From Mytilus californianus (taxonomy: Eukaryota; Mollusca; Bivalvia; Mytilida; Mytilidae), in the NCBI RefSeq assembly GCF_021869535.1, contig NW_026262659.1, positions 9,424,001-9,488,000 of the forward strand: a stretch of 64,000 nt of DNA, read 5' to 3'. Each line of letters begins with the position of its first letter. Within the stretch, counting starts at the first letter, position 1. A model generated the notes under the pieces. That model was not told where the DNA came from. It saw nothing but the letters and a program-made list of their open reading frames with translations, and searched no databases. The position numbers and the translations under genes are program-made. Of this stretch, positions 54,672-64,000 are shown piece by piece.

Positions 54672-55589
54672 TTACGAATCCGATATCATCTGTGAAACGG
54701 TTATTCCATAACGGTCAACCAACTCGTGAAGGCGTCCGTAAAATTTACGAAGGGATGATTTCAACTTCACCATTTGGAACTCTTGGCTTAATAGCTTCCT
54801 TGTGAGCAGCAATACTCTATCAAGGAAATCATGGTAGGAAACACAAGCCCAGGAATATCGTATCAATTGGGAGATATATACTCCGTATGCAGGCGCTGCT
54901 GGAATGTTGCTACATAGAAATGAAAAATTCACAATTGGGAAGCTGAAATCATCTCTTTTGTCGTAATGTTTTGTTTTCAACCGACCCTCATTGTCAATTT
55001 CTAGATGTAAGTCAAGATATGAGGCAGACTTAACTGTATCTTTAGTATCCTTTATCTCTAGTTCGATGGGATAGATTCGTTCAACATAGTCACCAAATTT
55101 TGTATTATTTAGTGAGAGAACATCATCTTTATAGCGGAACGTAGAGTTAAAGGATATTGCTAACTTCTTATCTTTCTTCCTAAGAAGTTCCTGTATGAAG
55201 TCAGCTTCATAATAATAAAGAAACAAGTCGGCAAGAAGAGGGACACAATTGGTTCCCATTGGAATTCCGACAGTCTGTTGAAAAATACGTCCTCCAAACG
55301 TAACAAATATGTTGTCAATCAAGAAATCAAGCATCTTGATAATGTCAGTTTCAGAGAATTTTTTGTTTGAATCAGAGTGATTCTTTACAAAGTAGGATTT
55401 ATCCCTCCCCAAGACAAGATACTCGTATCTACGTTCGCCATTCTTTTTAATGAAACAAAGTAAAATCAACTCTTTCAATTTGTCTTTTAGTTTGGAATGG
55501 AGAGTCTTAGATTGTATGTACTCTAAAAGATCTTTGGAATTTTTTAGTATCCACATCTGATTCACGCCACCTCTATAACTTTCAATCAC
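54672..55589 (-). CDS. Reverse transcriptase of a retroelement (5'-truncated copy)
   Basis: 305 residues in one frame on the minus strand. Recognisable RT blocks are QQTVGIPMGTNCVPLLADLF (palm; the usual Gly-Ile-Pro-Met-Gly) followed by LYYYEADF, then FRYKDDVLSLNN (catalytic YxDD with Lys in the variable position), SYLDLHLEID, and a conserved end FPIVNFSFLCSNIPAAPAYG, ISQLIRYSWA, LRKFYGRLHELVDRYGI. The fingers region is partly missing and no endonuclease is seen. The family is common in bivalve genomes; Penelope-like affinity is a guess. The uninterrupted frame suggests a young insertion, yet the copy is 5'-truncated and presumably immobile. Confidence 0.8.
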   Translation of the reverse strand: MIESYRGGVNQMWILKNSKDLLEYIQSKTLHSKLKDKLKELILLCFIKKNGERRYEYLVLGRDKSYFVKNHSDSNKKFSETDIIKMLDFLIDNIFVTFGGRIFQQTVGIPMGTNCVPLLADLFLYYYEADFIQELLRKKDKKLAISFNSTFRYKDDVLSLNNTKFGDYVERIYPIELEIKDTKDTVKSASYLDLHLEIDNEGRLKTKHYDKRDDFSFPIVNFSFLCSNIPAAPAYGVYISQLIRYSWACVSYHDFLDRVLLLTRKLLSQEFQMVKLKSSLRKFYGRLHELVDRYGITVSQMISDS

Positions 55590-55689
55590 TTACGCATACA
55601 TTATATCCTATTTTACTTTTTAAATTAGAATGTCACTTGTGTATTTTTCTGTGTAATTATTAGAATAGTAATGCTTATAACACGTGATT

Positions 55690-55930
55690 TTTAATGAATG
55701 TATGGTCGCATGATACTGTATCTGCGTTGGGTTAGGGTAATGGTTACATAGTACCGTGTATGCTCTGGGAGAGTAAATGAACGCATGAAACTTTGTATGC
55801 TCTGGAGCTATGGTCAAATGGTAGTATATATGCTCTGATTATAAGGTCGCATGGAACCACTGGAATCCGGAGTATGTATGTTCTGGTTGAGGTTAATGGT
55901 CACATGGTACTGCGTATGCTCTATGTGATG
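55690..55930. repeat. Degenerate tandem repeat, unit about 40-50 bp
   Basis: Phrases of the type ATGGTCGCATGATACTGTAT, GGTTACATAGTACCGTGTAT and GGTCACATGGTACTGCGTAT, each followed by GCTCTG or similar, recur about six times. Confidence 0.6.
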
Positions 55931-55999
55931 ATAATGGTGGGTTTAATCTCGGATTGGATCAAACAAAAAAGTTGAAGGAACTAGCTTACTTTCAGTTTC

Positions 56000-56370
56000 T
56001 GTTTCTGTTTTTGTTTTTGTGTTCTTTGTAGCACCACTGTCTTAGGTTGGGAGGTTTGGCGCTAGAAAACATGTTTAACCACGCTTTATTCTGTGTAATT
56101 TAGTGGTTGTCGTTTGTTTCTGAATATAATCATGATCATATTCGAATTAGTGTATTGTTTTGTTCACAAATGAGGCCGTTCGTATTCTCGTTTGAATTGT
56201 TTTCATTTGTCATTTCGGAGACTTCTATTGCTTACTTTGTGGCATGGATTTTTCTCATTGTTGAAAGACGTCCCGTGACCTATACTTGTTAACTTCTATA
56301 TCCTTTGGTCTCTGGTAGAGAATTGTCTCATTGGCAATTATACAACATCTTCTTATCTTTATATTAATAG
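56000..56370 (-). repeat. Interspersed repeat R1, reverse copy
   Basis: CACCACTGTCTTAGGTTGGG.., TTTAGTGGTTGTCGTTTGTT.., AATTGTCTCATTGGCAATTA. Confidence 0.75.
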
Positions 56371-56984
56371 TTGGTACTTTGTTTAATGAACAACAAAGAC
56401 GGTTGCCTCGAGCTCGGATAAAGAATGCTATATACGTAAGCGGTTGTTTGTCGTTTTAGATTTTCTCCGATCATGCACAAAACTCAACTGACTTTGTCGA
56501 ATTTGCGAGACACAGGTTTCAAATTGATACGAGTTTACAGGATTGACATACATATTCGTTGTACATTTCAGCTGAACCTTTAAGCAACACAGTGGCTGTG
56601 TATTGTACAGAAAGTTATGATAGGCAGAAAATGATATTTCAGCATTATACATGATAAAGTACATTTTCTTTTGTAAACACATTAAGCAATAAAGTAAACA
56701 GCTTACCTACTCAAAGATTATTGTTAAAATGTATTAACTTCAAAACCACTATAAATGTATCAAATAGAGTTTCATAATGCGTAAGATTATTAAACTCGGA
56801 AACAAGTAGCTGTTTTGGTTGCTATTTCCATGAATTACATGAATATCTAATTAAGTTTTTAAGAACATTGTTTAAGATCATTGTATTTTTTTCTGTCTGA
56901 CTTTAAATATTTTCCTCATTCTTTATAATTCAATGGAAATATTATATATCATTTTCGTCGAAATCAAATAAGGTCAGGTTAGTT

Positions 56985-57105
56985 TCCTACAGTTGTTATC
57001 CATTCGTTTGATGTGTTTGTTTTTTTGATTTTGCCATTTGATTAGGGAATTTCCTTTTTGAATTTTCCTCGGAATTTAGTATTTTTGTGATTTTACTTTT
57101 TTCTT
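56985..57105 (+). repeat. Interspersed repeat R2, truncated
   Basis: CAGTTGTTATCCATTCGTTT.., GATTTTGCCATTTGATTAGG.., GAATTTCCTTTTTGAATTTT. Confidence 0.75.
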
Positions 57106-58129
57106 GTATAGGGAGAGTTATCAAAAATGTTTCCATTGTTAATATTATTTATTGTATCATGTTTTATTATTATCAGCCCAAAGGTCTAACTGTTATCCCA
57201 TGAGTAGTAAAATTGCTAATGAATACACATAATAAAAGTGATATGCTTATTGAACGAATATATAACAATAATGAGATACAATTCATCGAATAAATTCCTA
57301 ATTACTCCTCCATTAAGGTATAGTTTTTAAAGCTGCATTTTCATAACATAACTTCAGGTTTAATTCAGTATTTGTAAGTGCATATATATGTTTTATTCGA
57401 TAACATACAGGTAGGAGGCATTCGCTATCAACTCAATGTTGTCTCCCCCCTAATTTTTAAGGGGAACAAATTATTTGTTCACTTCCTTTCTCACACATTT
57501 TCTTTAAAGAAATTCACAGTTGAACAAGTTGCATGTTTTAAAAAACTACAAATGATGTATGGTTTCTATGCCCTACATGAATTGTACGTGATAAAATTTA
57601 TCAGGAATGTTTGAGACTAAGTATTTGGAGAAACCTGTATACAACATTTTGGATCATACATTATTTTAAGAAATCTAAAATTAATTTTAAGTAACAAAAA
57701 CAAGCGAACATGACACAGATCAGCCCCTCGCAAGTACAACATTATTGTAAAGGCTGTATTTTGTTTTTAACTGTAGGCCTGCACCAAAGTTATGAAAAAT
57801 CAAAAAGAATAATTTTCACTTTGAGAAGGTATTAAAAACGATAGAAAACATGTACAAGACTATATTTTATACAATTCCGTCACGAGCCCTGCACTTTTGC
57901 CGTATTAACTGACCCCTGTTAAAGCTATGTTTACATATATTATTTGCCTGTGGGTGCTCTTGAATATATATGTCTCATCCAAAATAATGTTGCATCTGGT
58001 TAATTGCCAGTGGTCAAATTTCATTGAATATTACAGGGAAAATAAATTATAAAGAAATGAGTAGTTCCTGTTTGCTATGGAAAAAGTAATTTCTTTTTTG
58101 TTTGTGTATTAAAATCTAAAAAAATCTTT

Positions 58130-58195
58130 GTTACGAGAATAGACGAAACACGCATCTGTCGCACATAATTATGAGCCTGGTATTTTGAACGTATT
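58130..58195 (+). repeat. Interspersed repeat R7 fragment
   Basis: AGACGAAACACGCATCTGTC.., TATGAGCCTGGTATTTTGAA. Confidence 0.55.
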
Positions 58196-58767
58196 TTTAC
58201 TAAGTAAACATGAAATTTTAACAAACAGTGTGAATACAACGGAAAAAGACATGTAACTGTACTGTTCCATATGTATAAGTTAAAAACTTTTAAAATATCA
58301 GATTTTATTTCACAACAACAACAACGACCACATTAAAAAATAAATAAATGCAAAATGTGTTAAATCCTTCTGTTCTATATTCGCAATAAGTTTACAAATG
58401 AAAAAAAAAACATTATCAGATAAAAACATTAATGCAAACGTCATAGGGCACATATAAAACAATTCTGAGCAACCGGTTTTGTCCATATCAGGTCAAACGT
58501 GGAAAGTATTTACAATGAAATCAGATTAAATTGTATTTCGTTAACTTTCTTCTAGTGAAGTTTGTTCCTTCTCGTTGTCTCTACCAGATCGATATAATGA
58601 GATTCACAACAAATTGTCTCTCTTTGTCTGTAGTTTTCTTGATAGAAAATATCAAAGATTCTTCCATTCTGTTCTCTCAATCAAAATGTCGTCTTTACTT
58701 TCCAATATATGTTGACAATACCATCATCGACACGTTATCATCTTCATAACTGATCCGAACTTTTACT

Positions 58768-58873
58768 TCAACTTATCTTTTCAAATCCTACTTCGACTGA
58801 GAAGTCATCTTTGTATATCTTCTGAACCTTCTTTTTGTGAGGATTATCGAGTTCATCTCTCCGTAATAATAAT
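58768..58873 (-). CDS. Gene C last exon: C2 C-terminus and stop
   Basis: Acceptor GCATTACAG, phase 2 in. It encodes (K)[17 protein letters not shown].. and ..[13 protein letters not shown], then TGA at 58770-58768. Confidence 0.85.
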
Positions 58874-61800
58874 CTGTAATGCGAGAAAGAATTTCAAGTA
58901 GAGTTTGAAGATTTGGTCAACTTATTGAAAAATAAAAAGGTAAAAGTGTTATTCCTTAATGATTATGAGACTCTATCATAGGAAAGGAGAAGAGTTGAAT
59001 CAAGCAATATCGATCTTATTATATAAAGACGAGATCTATAAACAACACCTTCATAAAATTAGGAAATGCTATTCCGTTAGTAAGACGATTATTTCAGGTA
59101 CAGTCAAACTTTCAAATCACAATATAACTTCAGCAGCAGAGATACATCCGGGAGTGAGGATGCAATGTCTGCCTTCTAGATGGACAATGCATATCCGTGT
59201 TTAGTATGTCTATCTTATTTCAACATCACCTTATTTACATATAAATAATGATGACAGTGCCCTGTCCTCTCCTTTTTTGTACAAAGACATCGATCCGCAA
59301 AGCTTCATATACAGTCACACAATAAGTCATGACATTAAAAAACCAGAGTGTTGTATATATAATTTACGTACGTCCAACCTGTACGTTACATATTTATCTA
59401 CTTACCCTTGAAACTGCGAAAGAAAATTAGTAGATTTAGATTCGAGATTGAATTATTTTTAATTTAGATTTAAGCTTCAAGCTTGAATTGCTTTAGAGAT
59501 ACTTAACCCAAACTATATGACTTCCGCACTATAATCAACCTCATATCATCAAATCACAACATATACTATAGAAGTAAATATCTATCAAAAGTTTCCAATA
59601 CAACGATTGTCCGAATAAAACATGCACTTTCAGTACTTTAAAAAGTACTCAAATAAAAACAAATACTGTACACTGAGATAACAATGCCATGCCCAGTAGG
59701 TAAAATAAGTGAAAAAACATTCAAATATCTTCAAACAGGAAAAGACAGCTCGGAAAATTTGAAAATCGCTAAAAATTAACAACTTGTCATAATAATGAAC
59801 CACACTGTAGATCAAATCAATATAGAAGAAAAATACCATGCTTCGTGGGTATATAAAAAATCAAAATATAGTAAAACTGGAAGTGACTTCCCAACAGATC
59901 TGGAAATCTCCTATACGATACAAAACGTTGAAACATTCTAGATAAACAATGCAGAAGCTGAGTAATAATTAATGAAACTTATGGACGAAAGGACGGACAC
60001 AGACATATAGTTAATCAACCTTCCCTGAGCAGGGTATACCAAATATAAGTGATGTATTAACTCTTAAATAACTTACTTGTTATTTTCAATGAATGATGTA
60101 TGGAACCAAATGAAGAATGCACAATTATCATACACCTTTGGTACTGTTGACTGAAACAAAATAGGATATTCATGACTAGCTATACATTCATATTGAAACA
60201 AATATTTATTGTCATGTGTTCAACTTCCAGCGGCAAATGTTATATAAAGCAATCCTTAGACTTTTTAAGAACTGAATGCTTCTTTTTATAGTTTTAATGG
60301 GATGTCAAAGCGTTGACTGAAGCACATTTTGAATGAAACACGGAAGCTCTTAATATAAAAATGTGCGCACGATCAACGCTTTTACAACCCTAAACAATAA
60401 CGCAGATAGTATTTGAACGACGTGGAAGAAATGCAAAAAAAACAACTCACTCCTAGAATGTGAATTTGTCAACCTTCGCCACACTGTGGAAGGTAATACA
60501 CAACATGAATAAGTTGCAAGCTCAGTTTAAGCCTATAGTTTGAGAAGCAGATGTACATGTTGCTGATTTATATGCAAAGTAATTTGAGTAAACAAATTCT
60601 GAATACTTACAGAGCGTGAGGTGAATCGAAGTGTGTCGTTGTAAAGGTCTGGGCAATTTAATATCTGAACGTCTATCAGGTTCTTCAAATTATTATGTCG
60701 AATCTAACAAAAGAAAAAAAATGTTAGATACAGTTTGCAAACAATATGCATATCATATGCATATATTATTTCGAAACATATCATTTTAACAGTGAAAATA
60801 CATATTGAATATGCATATGAACACGCAGTTTAAGTTTTACAGACTTCAGGATCATACCTTCTCCATTTGAACGCTAGGACAATAGACTGGATACGTCTCT
60901 TGACTTTACAAGCGATTTTATCATCGATTGTTTTAACTGTCATGAGCAACACGACGGATGTCTTTAGTGGAGTAGAAACGATTCCCCTTCCGGAGCACCT
61001 GGATTAACCTTCGGTTTAAGCATTTTTGTTTTCGTTTTCTGTGTAGTATTTTGTGGACTGTTGTTTTTCTCTTCGTCTTTTTTTATTTTTTGACATGATA
61101 TTGTCTGTTTTCTGTCGAATATTGTTTTTCGATTACCCTTAGCTATCATCTTCCTGTTTTTACAGTTTCGTGAAGGCTATCATTAAGAAATATCAATAAT
61201 CGGTAAAACAATGTCTTAATTCTTACTTTTTCACCATTGCTACTAAACTAAGAGCCTATTTATTCAAAATGCAGTACTAAATATAATGATGCTCGTCAAC
61301 AGAAAAAAAAAGGTTGCCTTCATTTTCGAAAATTCTTGCAACAATTACCTGACAGTTTATTTGTTTTTCAAATTGCACCGTATGGACCTTTTCTTTGTTC
61401 TTGTAAATTTCCGTCGCTAAATCTGACCCATCTCCTTTTCCAATATCTAGGAAAAAGATCTTTTATTTTCATATGTAGATTATAGCATTATAGTTTTCAA
61501 TATGAATATAATGAAAGGTAAATGCCAAACAGACAACAATTTTACACACAATGAAGGGTGAACATATCACTTAACCTGTCTATACCCATACCGTAGAAAG
61601 CTATAAAAGGCACCATGTGAAACAATCAACGACCTAATGTATGCTTAAAAACTGTTGCAAGACAGAAACCAACGACAACCACTGTCTTACAGACTCTACC
61701 TGGGACAGTCATATACATGAAACATGTACAGATTTTTTGCTGATGAAAGTTGATTTCCCTGGTTTGTCATGATGAAGTTTAGGTATCTATACAAGTAAGT

Positions 61801-62837
61801 CAATGCAAGTCATTGTTAAAACTCTTTTCTTCAGATTAACCGTCAACGTTCAAACGTTCAATGAGTTCCATTATCAGTACTCCCAATAAATGTGTTGAAC
61901 TTCACGCGTCGCTACAGCTAATTGTAACAGTTCATTATTACCATTCAAACATTCACCCAAAACCAGAAAGTTAATTAGTACAAATATATAAAATGTGAAG
62001 ACAATTACATATCCATATAGCTTTTGCATATTCTGTTCAAGGTTATTTTGAAACAAAAAATAATAACACAACGCGGTTAGTTTTACCACTGCAGAATACC
62101 TACCATTTATGCCTGTTATTTTGATACTTGTGATTTTCAGGTTAATTACTGGAGGACATTCTCCATCGTAGTCTTTCTTTACATTCTCATAATAACCAAC
62201 ATATCTACTCTAAATTAAAGGAAAAATATTTTGTTAAATTTGGTGTACTAATTTGATATCCTGCATTTATCATACTTTATCATAAAATGAAATAAGATTT
62301 CTGAAAGACCCCTCCCCCCCTCCTTCAAAATTATTGAAAACAAAACTATCCTTTGTATTAACCAAAATATTTTTGTATAAATAAGATACTCTCAATCGGA
62401 CTAATGGGTATATCTAATACAAGGAAACAATAACTTTAAAAAAAAAAACACTTGGTAAAGGTGACAGCTGAATGAAGGTTTAGCAATGCCCACTGGAATC
62501 TCAACCACTTTATACAACCTGCTATTATAACTACTAAAATAAAAACGAAAATTGATCCAAACACAGAATCATTTTTGACAGAGATCTTAGTTGCACGTAT
62601 TGCGAACAGTCAGGGAACGGAAATCATACATAACTCAAAAGTGTACTGGAACAATCTCATAGTGATTCAATTATTCAGCTACAAAAATTACACACATAGT
62701 ACATATAAAAAAGCAATTAACTGTCTTTATAAACATATATGAAAAGTTAATTTTACCTGACTTGGCGTTTCCACGCCTTGGAATGTTGTACCAACACTAA
62801 GATCCGTTCGTCTACCTCCAAAATAATCTAGACTACT
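58768..62837 (-). CDS. TPTE: Gene C: voltage-sensing phosphatase (TPTE/VSP family), C-terminal exons
   Basis: Seven exons (62837-62757, 62209-62104, 61446-61349, 60896-60858, 60703-60611, 60150-60077, 58873-58768) join in phase to about 198 residues and a TGA. The first gives [21 protein letters not shown], the end of the PTEN-like phosphatase domain; the rest is the C2 domain ([10 protein letters not shown].., [70 protein letters not shown]). This order and wording fit TPTE/TPTE2 and Ci-VSP proteins, membrane phosphoinositide phosphatases gated by a voltage sensor, rather than soluble PTEN, whose C2 ends in a longer tail. The catalytic loop and four-helix sensor are not in view, so voltage control and activity are inferred from family. 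The 60858-60896 exon has a weak acceptor. Confidence 0.82.
60077..60150 (-). CDS. Gene C exon: C2 domain core ([10 protein letters not shown])
   Basis: Acceptor TTTGTTTCAG, donor GTAAGT; phase 0 in, phase 2 out. It encodes [20 protein letters not shown] and IENN, the most diagnostic TPTE-type stretch. Confidence 0.85.
60611..60703 (-). CDS. Gene C exon: C2 domain
   Basis: Acceptor TTCTTTTGTTAG, donor GTAAGT; phase 0 in and out. It encodes [20 protein letters not shown] followed by [11 protein letters not shown]. Confidence 0.8.
60858..60896 (-). CDS. Gene C exon: C2 domain, tentative
   Basis: [13 protein letters not shown] is the only in-phase bridge between the neighbouring exons, with donor GTATGA. 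The acceptor (TCAAGAG) lacks a pyrimidine tract; a better acceptor at TTGTCCTAG would break the frame. A reverse-transcriptase-element tail begins about 45 bp upstream in the intron and may have disturbed the acceptor. Confidence 0.4.
60940..61150 (+). repeat. Reverse-transcriptase-element tail in a gene C intron
   Basis: CAACACGACGGATGTCTTTA.., CCCTTCCGGAGCACCTGGAT.. and the T-rich continuation match the reverse complement of 54370-54600. Confidence 0.65.
61349..61446 (-). CDS. Gene C exon: C2 domain
   Basis: Acceptor TTTTTCCTAG, donor GTAATT; phase 1 in, phase 0 out. It encodes (D)[16 protein letters not shown].. and ..FEKQINCQ. Confidence 0.8.
61545..61720 (+). repeat. Degenerate R1 copy in a gene C intron
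   Basis: CCATACCGTAGAAAGCTATA.., ACCAACGACAACCACTGTCT.., TACCTGGGACAGTCATATAC follow the R1 order with many changes. Confidence 0.5.
62104..62209 (-). CDS. Gene C exon: start of C2 domain
   Basis: Acceptor TTTAG, donor GTAGGT; phase 0 in, phase 1 out. It encodes [20 protein letters not shown] and [15 protein letters not shown]. Confidence 0.82.
62757..62837 (-). CDS. Gene C exon: end of phosphatase domain
   Basis: 27 codons, phase 0 in and out, acceptor ATTTCAG, donor GTAAAA. It encodes [16 protein letters not shown].. and GVETPSQ. Confidence 0.8.
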
Positions 62838-64000
62838 CTGAAATCATAAATCAGAAATATGAATAATTCTTTGGTTCAGTTGATTTAGACTTATAAATAT
62901 ATGTCTTTCTGGTTAAGGGTGCCTTTCATATCCGTGACCCTTATCTGCTTTAGATTTTTATATAATCTATTTTAAAAATATTTGATAACTAAATTGTGAC
63001 CGTGTTAAGAAAAAAAATAGTTATCTGGACTTCCATTTGAAAGCAAGACCTGAATCTTTAAGTGCGTCAGCTGTATGGCTGTACGGAATGTAAATATACA
63101 CAGCCACGTCAGGATAAAACGGCATATTCGATCCGATGAATCGGGTTTAGGGCGTGCTACACTATTTGCGCTCTTTGTTGGAATTTCAAAAAGGCAAGTT
63201 TTGCCATACATTACGCACTCCACATTCGTTGCAACACTTTCCTAATAGATGTACATCATTCAGGTCATAAATATGCATGCGATATTTGACAAAAGACGAT
63301 AAACGAACAACAAGCGTTCATTTCATAATTTTATCGTGTTGAAAAAGATGTTAGCGTTTTGTATTGGAACAAGCAACTAAAACATTTACTGTATTTCGTT
63401 ATCATTGTACCTTTTTAATTATCGAATACTGCTTACGTCCAAACTGTAACGTACAGTTTTACCACAGCGTTTAACACAAAAAGAAACTTTTTTTTAACAC
63501 ATAGAATCAAACAAACAAAATAACGTGTAATTAAATGGAATGTGATCCCATATGTTTGAAGAACTGGCACAGTAAGTTCATTATCATGTATGTTTAATTG
63601 ATACCTTGACAATCTATATGCGTTATTCATTTGGTCTCTTGTGGCGAGTTGTCTCATTGGCAATCATACCACATCTTATTTTTTATATTCTTCTATTATC
63701 AGTTTAAAAATGGACAGGTAAAAAAGATCAAACTAACTTATTAGTTTACTGATAGTGTACAAATAGCTTAAAGGGGCATTAGTTGTCAAATTCATGTTCA
63801 CCGATTTGACTCAAATTCTCATATTTGATTTATAACCTACTAAAACGTATATCCAACTTACAAAAAGTCTAAAATGAACAATTAACAATGCACGGACTCG
63901 ATAATATGTATCCGCATTTCATGTGTATTTTAGTCTAGACGCCATCTAATTAACCATTGAGGTGACCTCCGAAGACTGCCGACGATTATATAACCTTATA
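62838..64000. other. Upstream intron or edge region of gene C
   Basis: The next upstream exon (phosphatase core) should lie here or beyond the window; I found no convincing phase-0 exon. A terminal R1 fragment (about 63625-63690, GTTGTCTCATTGGCAATCAT) is present. Confidence 0.5.

Larger units (their letters stand above)
55590..58767. other. Intergenic region between the reverse-transcriptase element and the TPTE-like gene
   Basis: It contains an imperfect tandem of ATGGTCACATGGTACTG..TATGCTCT-like units (about 55690-55930), R1 in reverse (56000-56370), R2 (56985-57105) and an R7 fragment (58130-58195). A TTTATT near 58304 could be the polyadenylation signal of the TPTE-like gene. No exon was supported. 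Confidence 0.55.

Noticed and set aside
63005..63223. 72-codon minus-strand open frame ahead of the TPTE-like exons
   Set aside because: It does not match the phosphatase catalytic region or end at a phase-0 donor, so it cannot be the missing upstream exon.

Overview
The window looks like AT-rich, intron-rich, repeat-laden genomic DNA of a bivalve mollusc, probably a marine mussel. The grounds are the gene content (single-exon Toll-like receptors with one LRR C-terminal cap, a B-box protein without a RING, a TPTE-type phosphatase), GT-AG spliced genes, and several interspersed repeat families of a kind I associate with Mytilus-type genomes. The species call is inference; no organellar or bacterial features are present.

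Layout. Positions 1-18819 (minus strand) hold a spliced gene that long-ORF scanning misses. Nine exons join in phase into a signal peptide, a cysteine-rich ectodomain, one transmembrane segment and a basic tail that runs off the left edge (gene A). Its 7.3-kb seventh intron contains an internally deleted LTR retrotransposon (4469-9311) that itself interrupted an older interspersed repeat. From 23572 to 27611 on the plus strand, head to head with gene A, lies a five-exon secreted relative (gene B). Its first three intron phases match those of gene A, so the two form a divergent paralogous pair. The 4.75 kb between them holds a foldback element of about 750 bp.

Positions 30981-32816 (minus) encode a B-box/coiled-coil/beta-propeller (TRIM-like, RING-less) protein. 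Positions 33-43 kb are mostly repeats: a 68-bp minisatellite grown inside an interspersed repeat, a decayed LINE reverse transcriptase split by another repeat, and a TTAA-flanked MITE. Two paralogous Toll-like receptors follow on the minus strand (43123-45243 and 52186-54309). Their transmembrane/TIR halves are nearly identical and their ectodomains are more divergent. Just upstream of the second is a truncated reverse-transcriptase element. Positions 58768-62837 (minus) hold seven exons for the end of the phosphatase domain and the C2 domain of a voltage-sensing phosphatase (TPTE/VSP family); its catalytic and voltage-sensor exons lie beyond the right edge or were not found.

Functionally, the TLR pair and the B-box protein fit an innate-immune neighbourhood, and the gene A/B pair is an uncharacterised receptor plus secreted relative. 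Whether these genes are co-regulated cannot be read from the sequence. Exon joins were derived by eye from splice consensus and phase compatibility, not from transcripts.
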